Source of the DNA: Pseudooceanicola pacificus
Lineage (GTDB): Bacteria; Pseudomonadota; Alphaproteobacteria; Rhodobacterales; Rhodobacteraceae
Length of the DNA stretch: 64,000 bases
Direction: 5' to 3'
NCBI RefSeq assembly: GCF_009789075.1
Contig: NZ_WNXQ01000005.1
Location: 62,001-126,000, forward strand
Shown: positions 8,619-16,955 of the stretch, piece after piece
Layout of the letters: each line of letters opens with the position of its first letter
How positions within the stretch are numbered: the stretch's first letter is position 1
The notes under the pieces: generated by a model
Database searches by the model: none
Told to the model about the DNA's origin: nothing
What the model saw: the letters and a program-made list of their open reading frames with translations, nothing else
Made by a program: the position numbers and the translations under genes

Positions 8619-9542
8619 ATGCGCACGCTACTGCTGCTGGCCCTGATCACCGTCTCCGAGGCGACGATCGGCATATTCGTCAAGCTCACCGGCGGACTGA
8701 TTCCCATCCACACCTTGAACTTCTACGCGTTGCTGACGGCGACATTGTTCCTCATGCTGACGATGCCCGTCCTGAATGGTGAGCCTTTGCGGCTGCCTCG
8801 GGGAAACATGACCGACACCGTGATCATCGGCGTGCTCATTGCGACGCAGATCAGCGTCTTCAACCTGGCGATGACGCTTGTTCCCATCGCGAACGCCGTG
8901 ATTTTCTGGAGCGTTGCACCGTTCTTTACCTTCATCTTGTCGGCCATTTTCCTGAAAGAAAGAGCGACCCTCGGGAATGTCCTGACCTTCGGGATCGCGA
9001 TCGTCGGCATCGTTCTTGCCAAGCCGCTGTCCGGCGGACACATGCTCGGCAATCTCGTGGCGCTGGTTGATGGAGCCGTCTATGCCGCGATGGTCACCTA
9101 CATGCGGCACGAGGGAAAATCCGAGACCGGAAACGACATTGCCTGGTCGATGCTGGTGGCCGCGCTGATCCTTGCCCCTTCGGTGCTGATCTTTGGGCCC
9201 GGACAGGTCTTTTCACCAACGCCAGGCATGGGGGAGGGCGGGGTCCCGGTCGGCATCTGGGCTCTGGCGCTGGGACTCGTCTCAACGGGCTTCGCCTATT
9301 TCGGGATCTCCCTGGTCCTCAAGAGGCTGAACGCCAATGTCTATTCGCTGATCGACATTATCGTCTCGCCGGTCGTGGCGACCCTGCTTGGTTTCCTGAT
9401 CCTGGCGGAAATCCCGGCGGCGAGCACCGTTTATGGTGGTGCGCTCCTGCTGTTCGCCGGGTTCCTGCTCACCTGGCAGACCACGCGGGACACCCCGAAT
9501 ATCGCGGTTCACCCGTGCCAATGCCAGGCAGCGTCCGCGTAG
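8619..9542 (+). CDS. EamA/DMT-family exporter
   Basis: Inner-membrane protein of 307 aa with about ten hydrophobic helices in two EamA repeats, typical of drug/metabolite transporters. It follows the ATC hydrolase-like gene by 12 bp on the same strand, with GGAGGTTTC before the ATG. The C-terminal tail (HPCQCQ) has two Cys and one His. The substrate cannot be read from sequence. It is convergent with the scsB-like gene. Confidence 0.85.
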   Translation: MRTLLLLALITVSEATIGIFVKLTGGLIPIHTLNFYALLTATLFLMLTMPVLNGEPLRLPRGNMTDTVIIGVLIATQISVFNLAMTLVPIANAVIFWSVAPFFTFILSAIFLKERATLGNVLTFGIAIVGIVLAKPLSGGHMLGNLVALVDGAVYAAMVTYMRHEGKSETGNDIAWSMLVAALILAPSVLIFGPGQVFSPTPGMGEGGVPVGIWALALGLVSTGFAYFGISLVLKRLNANVYSLIDIIVSPVVATLLGFLILAEIPAASTVYGGALLLFAGFLLTWQTTRDTPNIAVHPCQCQAASA

Positions 9543-9551
9543 CGTCGGGGG

Positions 9552-11684
9552 TCACCAGTCCTGATCAAGAAGGCCAGACGTGGTCGCCCGGTCGCCCGAG
9601 GCGGAGCGCAGCGCGTTGATCACCGCCTCACCCGACAGGATTTCCGACAGCACGATACCGTCAGGGACGCCCGGGCCGTAGACGGCGTTGAACGGGATGC
9701 CGTAGCGATCAAAACTTTCGAGATAGCGAGAAATGGTCTCGTCCGGTCGCGTCCAGTCGGCCTGCATCGGGACGGTGCCCTCGGCGCGCAGCGCGGTCAG
9801 CACGGGATCGCGCTCGATGACCAGTGCCTTGTTGGCCTTGCAGGTGAGGCACCAGTCGGCCGTAACATCGACGAAGACGACCTCTCCGCGCGACACGCGC
9901 CGCGCGATTTCCGCCCGGTCGAAGGGCATCCAGCCGAGCGAAGAGACCGCGACTTCGGTCGCTTCTGTTTTGGTCAACTGGGGAACTGCGATCAGGGACA
10001 GCCCGGCGCATGCGGCGACGATCGGCCAGCGGGCGGCCGAGGGCAGACGTGGGACGGAGAGAGCGACCGCCAGCGCCAGCGCCAGCCCGCCTACGGCGGC
10101 TGCCGCGGCTGTCCCAGCCACCCCTGCCATCACCCAGAGAAGCCAGGCCACCGTGGCCATGAGCAGGCCCCCGAGGAGAAACCTCAACGCCACCATCCAG
10201 CGCCCGGGCTTCGGCAGGAGCGAAATGGCGCCCGGCACGGCTGCGACCAGGAGGTACGGCACGGCCAGCCCGATCCCGAGGCTGGTGAAGACGATGAAGA
10301 TATCGATACCTCGCCCGGCCAGTGCGAAGGCGATGGCCGTCCCGAGGAACGGGGCCGAACATGGCGTCGCCATGACAGCGCCGAACATGCCGGTCAGGAA
10401 ATCCGCGGCATGCCCGTGTCCGCGTCCGGAATTCGCCAGCCGCGTCTGCAGGCCGGAGGGCAGGCTGAACTCGAAACCGCCCAGCATGTTGGCAGAGAAA
10501 ACCGACAGCAGCAGCACCATCGCCGCAAGGAACAGCGGGTTCTGGAATTGCAGCCCCCAGCCGACCACGACACCGGCCCGCTGCAACAGGAAGAGGATCA
10601 GCGCCAGCCCCCACATGAATGTCAGGGCGCCCCCGGCGGCGGCGAGGAAGCCCGCGCGCACCGTGCGCCTATCCTGCTCGCCGTGTTTCATGACCGTCGA
10701 GAGCTTTATCGAGAGGACCGGCAGCACGCAGGGCATGACGTTCAGGATCAGTCCCCCGAGGAAAGCGACCAGTGCGATCCAGATCAGGGTTTCGATGCCG
10801 GGGGCGGCGGTCGCGATGCTGAAAGGTGGGGCAGGGGCTTCGGCAGCACGGTCCGGCGTGACGGTGAAGGCTCGGTCCGGGCCGTCTGTCACCGTGAGGA
10901 CCGGATCGTGAAGCGTCGCGTCGTCGGTCGAAAGGACCGGCAGCGTGGCCCACAGTCTGCGCCCGCCGTCGCCAAGCCGGACATCGGGTTTGCCGAGAGC
11001 GTTGTCTGCGCCGAGTTCCGGGAAGACGTCCGGGTCCTTGAACGGTGTGGCGCTGCGAAGCGAGATGGTGAGCGCGGTCGTCTGGTTGTCGAGATGGAAA
11101 AGCGCCTGATCGACGCCGATGCCGTCCCCCTCAGCTGGAACGCGCGCCAGAAAGCCGGCGATACGGTCGGCGACCGGCTGATCGATTCCGTTACTGGCCG
11201 GCAGATCGAGGCTCAGGTGGAAATCCCGCGGCACGCAGACGTCTGAACAGACGAGCAGCGAGACTTGCGCCTCAAGCTTTGCCGGCTCTCCCGGTCGTGC
11301 GAGTTCGATCCGGAGCGGGAAGACGACTTCGCCGTGGTAGCCGAAGTTCTCGATACCGAAGGCCGTGAAGCGCTCAGGGGCGGGCCAGAGGAATTCCACC
11401 TCCGCGATGTTCTCCGATCCCGCCCAATCCACCGATGGTGAGATGCCGACTTCACCTGGTGACCGCCAGTAGGTCTTCCAACCGTCGCCAAGGTCCAGGT
11501 CCAGCCCCCCTGATAGGGTTCGGCCGCTGTCGGGCACTCCGTCCTGGGCAGAGATCAACCGCGCCGTGACGGCGGGGGACTCATATGGCTGCGAGGACGC
11601 GGCATGGACGGCTGGGGTAGTGCCGAGCGCCGCGGCCGCAATGACCATGACGAAACGATATGTCGTCAGCATGTTATGGAGCAT
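9552..11684 (-). CDS. ScsB/DsbD-family thiol:disulfide reductase
   Basis: Protein of 710 aa that carries electrons from the cytoplasm to periplasmic thioredoxin-like proteins. It has a signal peptide (about 1-27), a long periplasmic domain with a Cys pair (LLVCSDVCVP), a DsbD-like membrane core (about eight helices, with NVMPCVLPVL and ATPCSAPFLG as paired Cys motifs) and a C-terminal thioredoxin domain with CLTCK. The long N-terminal domain points to ScsB (suppressor of copper sensitivity) rather than classic DsbD. The start was set at the ATG that opens the signal peptide. Likely partner: the DsbA-like protein at 17421. Confidence 0.9.
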   Translation of the reverse strand: MLHNMLTTYRFVMVIAAAALGTTPAVHAASSQPYESPAVTARLISAQDGVPDSGRTLSGGLDLDLGDGWKTYWRSPGEVGISPSVDWAGSENIAEVEFLWPAPERFTAFGIENFGYHGEVVFPLRIELARPGEPAKLEAQVSLLVCSDVCVPRDFHLSLDLPASNGIDQPVADRIAGFLARVPAEGDGIGVDQALFHLDNQTTALTISLRSATPFKDPDVFPELGADNALGKPDVRLGDGGRRLWATLPVLSTDDATLHDPVLTVTDGPDRAFTVTPDRAAEAPAPPFSIATAAPGIETLIWIALVAFLGGLILNVMPCVLPVLSIKLSTVMKHGEQDRRTVRAGFLAAAGGALTFMWGLALILFLLQRAGVVVGWGLQFQNPLFLAAMVLLLSVFSANMLGGFEFSLPSGLQTRLANSGRGHGHAADFLTGMFGAVMATPCSAPFLGTAIAFALAGRGIDIFIVFTSLGIGLAVPYLLVAAVPGAISLLPKPGRWMVALRFLLGGLLMATVAWLLWVMAGVAGTAAAAAVGGLALALAVALSVPRLPSAARWPIVAACAGLSLIAVPQLTKTEATEVAVSSLGWMPFDRAEIARRVSRGEVVFVDVTADWCLTCKANKALVIERDPVLTALRAEGTVPMQADWTRPDETISRYLESFDRYGIPFNAVYGPGVPDGIVLSEILSGEAVINALRSASGDRATTSGLLDQDW

Positions 11685-11820
11685 CTTTCGGGATTCCGTA
11701 AGTGGCGGGCAACGATCGGCGATCTCCCAGACAAGCGGACATGCCGTGAAGCTCGTTGCAACGCCACCGGCAGAACAGGACCCGTGGTCGCGTGATCGCT
11801 GTCGTCTTCGACAGGGGGGA

Positions 11821-12039
11821 TCATGACCCAAACACGAAGCCCTGGCGGCCGTCATCGCATTCGAGCCTTCGCAAGTCCGTGCCCGTTCTGTCCGTCACGC
11901 GACACCCCCGGGGAAGAGCGACACCCTCTTCCCGGGTCGACAGCGCGCCGGTATCGCGAAAGCACTCGGCAAGAGAGGCCGAGCATCCGCCGAGCGCAAG
12001 CAGCAATGCGCTAACCTTCAAGACTTGTGGCGTGGACAC
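11821..12039 (-). CDS. Small Cys-containing lipoprotein
   Basis: Predicted 72-aa lipoprotein. The GTG at 12039 opens a hydrophobic signal ending in LALGGC, a plausible lipobox with Cys19 as lipid anchor. The mature part has three more Cys (ECFRDTG, RGCRV, LECDD). It lies downstream of the DUF2933 gene on the same strand, overlapping its end slightly, as in an operon. Function unknown. The small size and GTG start lower confidence. Confidence 0.55.
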   Translation of the reverse strand: MSTPQVLKVSALLLALGGCSASLAECFRDTGALSTREEGVALPRGCRVTDRTGTDLRRLECDDGRQGFVFGS

Positions 12040-12349
12040 CCGGGCTCCCCGTCCGACTTTCGTTCCCTGGCCGATCGTCGGCAACCGGTATGGGCTCAGC
12101 GATGAGCTTGGGAGCTGTTTCACCGTCCCCATGGCAGGACTTGCCCATCATCCTGTGCATGACAACATGGCCCCCGGCGCACAGGATCAACGGGGCGAAA
12201 ATCCCGGCATTGGCCCAGAGACCTGAAACGCTACCTCCCGTAACGAAGAATGCGCCGACGGGGATCAGCATGACCGCGCAGCAGGCCATCATGCCGTATC
12301 GCATGAGCTTGTTGCCTTGGGGGTTGCCAGGTCGATTTGCGTGTATCAT
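12011..12349 (-). CDS. DUF2933-like small membrane protein
   Basis: Predicted 112 aa. An in-frame ATG exists at 12382, but the CueR-type promoter at 12380-12410 would start transcription downstream of it, so the ATG at 12349 is preferred; it has AAGGATGAGG before it. Two hydrophobic helices (MMACCAVMLIPVGAFF and IFAPLILCAGGHVVM) are followed by HRMMGKSCHGD, a Met/His/Cys cluster typical of DUF2933-like proteins in metal-resistance operons. A role in copper or silver tolerance is inferred from promoter type and residues. Confidence 0.75.
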   Translation of the reverse strand: MIHANRPGNPQGNKLMRYGMMACCAVMLIPVGAFFVTGGSVSGLWANAGIFAPLILCAGGHVVMHRMMGKSCHGDGETAPKLIAEPIPVADDRPGNESRTGSPGVHATSLEG

Positions 12350-12379
12350 GGTCGCCTCATCCTTCAGAAATTGTTGCTT

Positions 12380-12410
12380 CATTTGCCGCCCTCCCGGAGT
12401 GGAAGGTCAA
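12380..12410 (-). promoter_or_regulatory. CueR/MerR-type promoter of the DUF2933 gene
   Basis: On the minus strand TTGACC (12405-12410) is followed by a 19-bp spacer holding the imperfect dyad CCTTCC-N5-GGGAGG, then CAAATG as -10. Overlong spacers with a dyad between -35 and -10 are the hallmark of MerR-family activation. The layout matches the copA promoter at 18493-18523. The likely regulator is the CueR at 21077. Confidence 0.65.
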
Positions 12411-12413
12411 GGA

Positions 12414-12432
12414 TACAAACCGATACATTTCT
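12414..12432 (+). promoter_or_regulatory. Third candidate response-regulator site
   Basis: TACAAACCGATACATTTCT matches the site at 52-70 at 16 of 19 positions. It lies in the divergent gap between the DUF2933 gene and the L,D-transpeptidase-like gene, next to the CueR-type promoter. This suggests the two-component system at 112-2240 acts on the copper cluster. Confidence 0.5.
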
Positions 12433-12512
12433 CGCAGGCTTGTCAGGTTGTCGCACGCACCTTCTCGGGTATTCATCTTCTTGGAACAGGCAAGGAAGAA
12501 GGACACAGGCAG

Positions 12513-13079
12513 ATGAAGGCAGATCGTTCGATCAACTTGAACCGGCGCGGACTGATCGGCGGTGCTCTCGCCCTGATAGCCACGCCGGGTATCGTTCACG
12601 CCGCCGCCGATAAGGCGCGGCGCAACATTTCGTCGTTCCGCACGCACGACTGGCGCGATCACTTCGACCGGATCGGAAACGGCATCATCATCGCCGACAC
12701 CACGTCGAGGATGCTCCAGCACTGGACGGGAGACGGCGAGATGCGCATCTACCCGACCTCCGTCCCGCTGACCGAGGACCTCACCCGCCGCGGCTACACC
12801 GAGGTTGTCGAAAAACGCGAGAACCCGGGCTGGGGCCCCACGGCGTCGATGCGGGAGCGCGATCCGACCTTGCCCGCTTACGTCGAAGGCGGCGACCCGC
12901 GCAATCCGCTCGGCACGCGCGCGCTTTATCTCTCGTGGCAGTACTACCGGATCCACGGCACGCAGGACACGCGCAAGATCGGGCGCCGCTCCTCGAGCGG
13001 TTGTATCGGCCTCTACAACCGGCAGATCGAGGAGGTCTATGAAAGGGCGCCCGTAGGAACCCAGGTCAAGCTCATCTGA
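12513..13079 (+). CDS. L,D-transpeptidase (YkuD) family protein
   Basis: Exported protein of 188 aa. A Tat-like signal (NRRGLIGGALALIATPG) precedes a YkuD catalytic domain with RIHGTQD and the nucleophile Cys in SSGCIGLYN. The usual form is SHGCIRL, so the His and Arg around the Cys are changed to Ser and Gly. Such proteins cross-link peptidoglycan or attach proteins to it. It begins the + strand copper/cytochrome run. YkuD enzymes are copper-sensitive in other bacteria, which may explain its presence here (inference). Confidence 0.85.
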   Translation: MKADRSINLNRRGLIGGALALIATPGIVHAAADKARRNISSFRTHDWRDHFDRIGNGIIIADTTSRMLQHWTGDGEMRIYPTSVPLTEDLTRRGYTEVVEKRENPGWGPTASMRERDPTLPAYVEGGDPRNPLGTRALYLSWQYYRIHGTQDTRKIGRRSSSGCIGLYNRQIEEVYERAPVGTQVKLI

Positions 13080-13108
13080 GTTTCGGAAAGAGAAAGAAAG
13101 ACAGGTAC

Positions 13109-13567
13109 ATGGACAAGCTGACCGTGATGGTGGCCGTCGTTCTGGCCGGGGGGCTCGGAATTGCGGGCTGGCAGTTCCTGCAGCCCGCGGCCGCGCCGAC
13201 GGGGCATTCGATGACACCGCCTGACATCAGTGAGGTTGCCGAAGGCGCTCCGATTGCGGAGGTCAGCCTGCCGGAAGAGCTTTCCGGCAACGCCCAACTG
13301 GGGAAGAAGATCTTCGAGGCCAAGTGTTCCAGTTGCCACGGTCAGAGCGCAGCCGGACAGAATGGAGTCGCGCCGCCACTGGTTCATAAGATCTACGAGC
13401 CGAGCCATCATTCCGACATGGCGTTTGTCGCGGCGGCTCAGAACGGGGTGCGGTCGCATCATTGGGATTTCGGCAACATGCCCCCGGTCGAAGGCGTGAC
13501 GCCGGGCGACGTCAAGATGGTCGTGGCCTATGTCCGCGAACTGCAGCGGGCAAACGGGATCGAGTGA
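13109..13567 (+). CDS. Monoheme cytochrome c
   Basis: Predicted 152-aa membrane-anchored or exported cytochrome. The N-terminal hydrophobic segment (about 5-22) is followed by a class I heme domain with CSSCH (73-77) and later Met residues (MPPVEG) suited to the axial position. It lies 29 bp after the transpeptidase gene and overlaps the next ORF. Probably part of a periplasmic electron-transfer set with the other cytochromes and the multicopper oxidase. Confidence 0.88.
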   Translation: MDKLTVMVAVVLAGGLGIAGWQFLQPAAAPTGHSMTPPDISEVAEGAPIAEVSLPEELSGNAQLGKKIFEAKCSSCHGQSAAGQNGVAPPLVHKIYEPSHHSDMAFVAAAQNGVRSHHWDFGNMPPVEGVTPGDVKMVVAYVRELQRANGIE

Positions 13568-13911
13568 TGATCCTGCGGCGTGCGAACGGATTGCTGAACG
13601 CCCTGGTTCTGCTTGCCGTGATGTTCGTGGCGGGCGTGCCCGATACCGCGTCGGCTCACGCGGACGATCACGCGCCGTCCCGCTCGGCGGCCCTGCATGA
13701 GGCACATGACTCACCGGTCCACCAGTCGGACGAGGAGGGCGCGGGGCATTGCCATCCCGGGCTCGACTGCTTCACGGCCGCCGTTTTCATCCTGGCGGTG
13801 GACATCACGCCGCCTGAATTCGTCACCACGACGGCATACCTCACGCCGTTCCACATGGTTGACGACGTTCGCCCCGACATGGACCTCCCGCCGCCGCGCC
13901 GGCATTCCTGA
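13567..13911 (+). CDS. His-rich secreted protein of unknown function
   Basis: Predicted 114 aa, ATG overlapping the stop of the cytochrome gene. It has a signal peptide (to about residue 30, DTASA), then a His/Asp-rich stretch (HADDHAPS, HEAHDSPVHQ, GHCHPGLDC) and a hydrophobic patch (CFTAAVFILAV). The spacing of His and Cys suggests metal binding in the periplasm. No named family is recognised. Confidence 0.7.
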   Translation: MILRRANGLLNALVLLAVMFVAGVPDTASAHADDHAPSRSAALHEAHDSPVHQSDEEGAGHCHPGLDCFTAAVFILAVDITPPEFVTTTAYLTPFHMVDDVRPDMDLPPPRRHS

Positions 13912-13954
13912 ACAACCCATGAACCGGAATTCAGGACGACGGAGTAACGATACG

Positions 13955-14563
13955 ATGAAGAGAACGACCATTCTGGCAGCAATCGCCGTGACTGGAACGG
14001 CGGCGGCCGCCCTCGCACACAGCGGCGCGACGGGCATCGTCAAGGAACGCATGGAAGCAATGAAGGCCATGGGCGACGCCGTGAAGACGGTCACCCCGAT
14101 GATGCAGGGCGAGGCCGAGTATGACGCCGATGTCATGCGCGACGCCGCGCGCACCTTCCAGGAGCATTCGGGCGAGGCCCTGACCGAGCTGTTCCCGGAA
14201 GGCTCCGACGGGGCACCCTCCGAAGCCAAGGACGTGATCTGGTCGGACTGGGAGCGGTTCGAGGAGCTTGCGAGGTTGCTCGACGTCTACGGCGAGGGCC
14301 TGGAAGGCGCCGCCGGCAACGGCATGGCGGGTGGCGGCAACATGGGCGCAGGATCCATGATGGGCGGCAGCTCCGGCATGGGGTCCGGCTCCATGATGGG
14401 AAGCGGGTCCATGATGGGCTCTGGCTCGGGCATGATGGGCGATGACGCGTCCGACATGATGAGCGCGGAGGACATCGCCGAAATGCCGGCCGATGCGGCG
14501 TTCAACATGACGACGCAGGTCTGCTCGGCCTGCCATTCGCGGTTCCGGGCGGAAGACGACTGA
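13955..14563 (+). CDS. Cytochrome c' with Met-rich insertion
   Basis: Class II cytochrome, 202 aa, with a signal peptide (1-21) and four-helix-bundle segments. The C-terminal heme motif CSACHSRFR (Cys190, Cys193, His194) is typical of cytochrome c'. Between the third and fourth helices lies a low-complexity insert (about 121-165) of Gly/Ser with repeated MM pairs (GSMMGSGSMMGSG). Met-rich linkers of this type bind Cu(I) in CopA/CueO-like proteins. Cytochromes c' bind NO or CO. The insert suggests joint copper binding, which is inference. Confidence 0.9.
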   Translation: MKRTTILAAIAVTGTAAAALAHSGATGIVKERMEAMKAMGDAVKTVTPMMQGEAEYDADVMRDAARTFQEHSGEALTELFPEGSDGAPSEAKDVIWSDWERFEELARLLDVYGEGLEGAAGNGMAGGGNMGAGSMMGGSSGMGSGSMMGSGSMMGSGSGMMGDDASDMMSAEDIAEMPADAAFNMTTQVCSACHSRFRAEDD

Positions 14564-14565
14564 CC

Positions 14566-15519
14566 ATGCGTCGGATAATCTATTGGTCGGTCGGGGCGGC
14601 GGCGCTTGGCGGCGCCGCCCTGGCCGCGGTGATCGCATGGCCGGTCGGCAGCGCACCCGCGCCGATCGAGCTGGAGGGTAACGTCGACAGGGGGGCCTAC
14701 CTGGCGCGCGCCAGCGGCTGCATCGCCTGTCATTCGAATTTCGAGGTAGGAGGCGCTCCCCTGGCGGGCGGCGCTCCGCTCGAGACGGATTTCGGCACCT
14801 TCTACCCGTCGAACCTGACCCCGGACCCGGAGCACGGGATCGGAGACTGGACGGCAGAGAGCTTTGCCAAGGCGGTTCGCCAGGGCATAGGCCCGGACGG
14901 CGAGCCTTATTTCCCGGCTTTCCCCTATCCGTTCTATGCCGAGTTCTCGGACCAGAACATTGCCGATCTCTGGGCCGCGTTCCAGACCGTCACGCCGGTG
15001 GCCGAACCCGCGCCAGAACACGACGTCAGCTTCCCCTTCGATCAGCGGTGGGGGCTGAAGCTCTGGCGCGCCGCGTTCTTCTACGAGCCCAACACGGAAC
15101 CGCTGCCCGACCGCAGCGACGCCTGGAACCGGGGCCGTGAACTGGTGCGTGGTGCCGCGCATTGCGGGGCCTGCCACACGCCGCGGAACCTGGCGGGTGG
15201 CCGTGACCTTGGCGCCGTCTTTGCCGGCAATGCCGAGCTTCCGGGCGGTAGCAAGGCGCCGTCCATCCGGGCCGAAGACCTCGAACAGAACGGATGGACG
15301 GTCTCGTCGCTGGCCTATGCGCTGCAATCGGGCGTCACGCCCTCGGGCGACGCATTCGGCGGCAGCATGGCCGAGGTTGTTCGCGAAGGCACGCGGTTCC
15401 TGTCTTCACAGGATCGCGAGGCGATGGCGATCTACCTGTTCGACGCGGAGGTAGGCGGGGCCGACGACATCGTGAAGGAAGAAGGGGAGTCCGCAGAGCG
15501 GAAGACCCGGATCGACTGA
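14566..15519 (+). CDS. Diheme cytochrome c
   Basis: Predicted 317 aa with an N-terminal membrane segment (about 5-25). Two class I heme domains carry CIACH (52-56) and CGACH (200-204). The arrangement resembles the diheme electron-transfer subunits that pair with periplasmic oxidases or dehydrogenases. It starts 2 bp after the cytochrome c' stop. Likely passes electrons within the copper module; partner unknown. Confidence 0.9.
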   Translation: MRRIIYWSVGAAALGGAALAAVIAWPVGSAPAPIELEGNVDRGAYLARASGCIACHSNFEVGGAPLAGGAPLETDFGTFYPSNLTPDPEHGIGDWTAESFAKAVRQGIGPDGEPYFPAFPYPFYAEFSDQNIADLWAAFQTVTPVAEPAPEHDVSFPFDQRWGLKLWRAAFFYEPNTEPLPDRSDAWNRGRELVRGAAHCGACHTPRNLAGGRDLGAVFAGNAELPGGSKAPSIRAEDLEQNGWTVSSLAYALQSGVTPSGDAFGGSMAEVVREGTRFLSSQDREAMAIYLFDAEVGGADDIVKEEGESAERKTRID

Positions 15520-15526
15520 GAGAACG

Positions 15527-15545
15527 GCGGGGCCATCGGCCCCGC
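15527..15545 (+). other. Intercistronic hairpin
   Basis: A perfect 8-bp stem GCGGGGCC/GGCCCCGC with an ATC loop sits between the diheme cytochrome and the multicopper oxidase genes. No T run follows, so it is more likely an mRNA processing or stability element than a strong terminator. Confidence 0.5.
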
Positions 15546-15563
15546 TCTGAAAGGAATGAACCG

Positions 15564-16955
15564 ATGATAGCCACAAGGCGTGATGCCCTGAAACTGGCCG
15601 GACTTGCTGGGCTTGGCGCGGGCCTTCCGCGGGGGCTCTTCGCCGCCGAGGAGAAGCCCGAACTCGCGGCGCAGGTCGCTCGGCTTCAATTGCTGCCCGA
15701 AAGTTACCCGCAGACCGAGGTCTGGGGCTATGGCGGCACCATCCCGGGACGCGAGATCCGGGTGGGGCAGGGCCAGCGCCTGCGCCGGCGCTTTGTCAAC
15801 GACCTGCCGCAGGCCAGTTCGATCCACTGGCACGGGATCCGCATCGACAATGCGATGGACGGGGTGTCAGGCCTGACGCAGGACGCCGTCGCGCCAGGCG
15901 GCACCTTCGACTACGATTTCGTGACGCCGGATGCCGGGACCTACTGGTATCACGCGCACAACAGGTCCTGGGAACAGGTGGCACGCGGACTGCATGGCCC
16001 GCTGATCGTCGACGAAGCCGAGGCGCCGGATGTCGATCGCGAAGAGGTGCTCGTTCTCGACGACTGGTTGCTGAATCCCGAGACCGGCCAGATCGACGAC
16101 AGTTTCGGTCATCCGATGATGATGAGCCACGGCGGACGCACAGGGAATTACGTCACCACCAACGGGCGCTACAACCTGTCGCTGCCCGTGCGACGGCACG
16201 AGCGGCTGCGTCTTCGGCTGATCAACGCATCGAACGCCCGGATTTTCCCGCTGAAGCTGTCGGGGCTGGAGGGCTGGATCGTGGCCCTGGACGGGATGCC
16301 GCTCGCCACGCCAGCCCCGGTGGAGCATGTCCTTGTCCTTGGCCCGGCACAGCGGACGGACCTGATCGTCGACGTTTTGGCAGAAGAAGGGGAAACGGCA
16401 GACCTGGTCCATGTCGGCGATGCCGAGAATTTTTCGCAGGTCGTTTTCACTGTGTCGGGCACGGCCAGCCAGACGCGGCGCGCGGCGCCCGTGGCCCTGC
16501 CGCCGAACCCGAAGATGGATCTGCCGGACCTGGCCGGGGCGACTCCGCTGCGGCTCGTCATGTCGGGCGGCGCGATGGGGCGCATGGACTCCGCCATCCT
16601 GAACGGCGAACGCATGGCTTTCCGCGAATTGGCGGCCGCGGGTCGGTTCTGGGCATTCAACGGCGTGGCAGAGATGACAGATACGCCGCTGGCCGACTTG
16701 GGGCTGGGCGAGACCGTGCTGCTGGAGATCGTCAACGACACCGTTTTTCCCCACGCCATGCACCTGCACGGCATGCATTTCCGAGAGGTGTCCGAGGACG
16801 GCGCGTTGGGACCGCTTCGGGACACGATCCTTGTTGGCGGCAGGGAGACGCGCGAGATCGCCTTCACCGTCGACAATCCCGGCGACTGGCTGTTCCACTG
16901 CCACATGCTCGGTCACGCGGCCTCGGGCATGACGACATGGGTGCGGGTCACATGA
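15564..16955 (+). CDS. Multicopper oxidase
   Basis: Periplasmic oxidase of 463 aa, probably a CueO-like Cu(I) or metal oxidase. It has a Tat signal (TRRDALKLAGLAGLGAG) and the four copper-ligand blocks HWHG (88-91), HAH (130-132), HLHGMHF and HCHMLGHAASGM, the last with the axial Met of the type 1 site. SD is AAAGGAATG. It overlaps the next cytochrome by ATGA. No long Met-rich insert is seen in it; that role may fall to the Met-rich cytochrome c' nearby (inference). Confidence 0.93.
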   Translation: MIATRRDALKLAGLAGLGAGLPRGLFAAEEKPELAAQVARLQLLPESYPQTEVWGYGGTIPGREIRVGQGQRLRRRFVNDLPQASSIHWHGIRIDNAMDGVSGLTQDAVAPGGTFDYDFVTPDAGTYWYHAHNRSWEQVARGLHGPLIVDEAEAPDVDREEVLVLDDWLLNPETGQIDDSFGHPMMMSHGGRTGNYVTTNGRYNLSLPVRRHERLRLRLINASNARIFPLKLSGLEGWIVALDGMPLATPAPVEHVLVLGPAQRTDLIVDVLAEEGETADLVHVGDAENFSQVVFTVSGTASQTRRAAPVALPPNPKMDLPDLAGATPLRLVMSGGAMGRMDSAILNGERMAFRELAAAGRFWAFNGVAEMTDTPLADLGLGETVLLEIVNDTVFPHAMHLHGMHFREVSEDGALGPLRDTILVGGRETREIAFTVDNPGDWLFHCHMLGHAASGMTTWVRVT

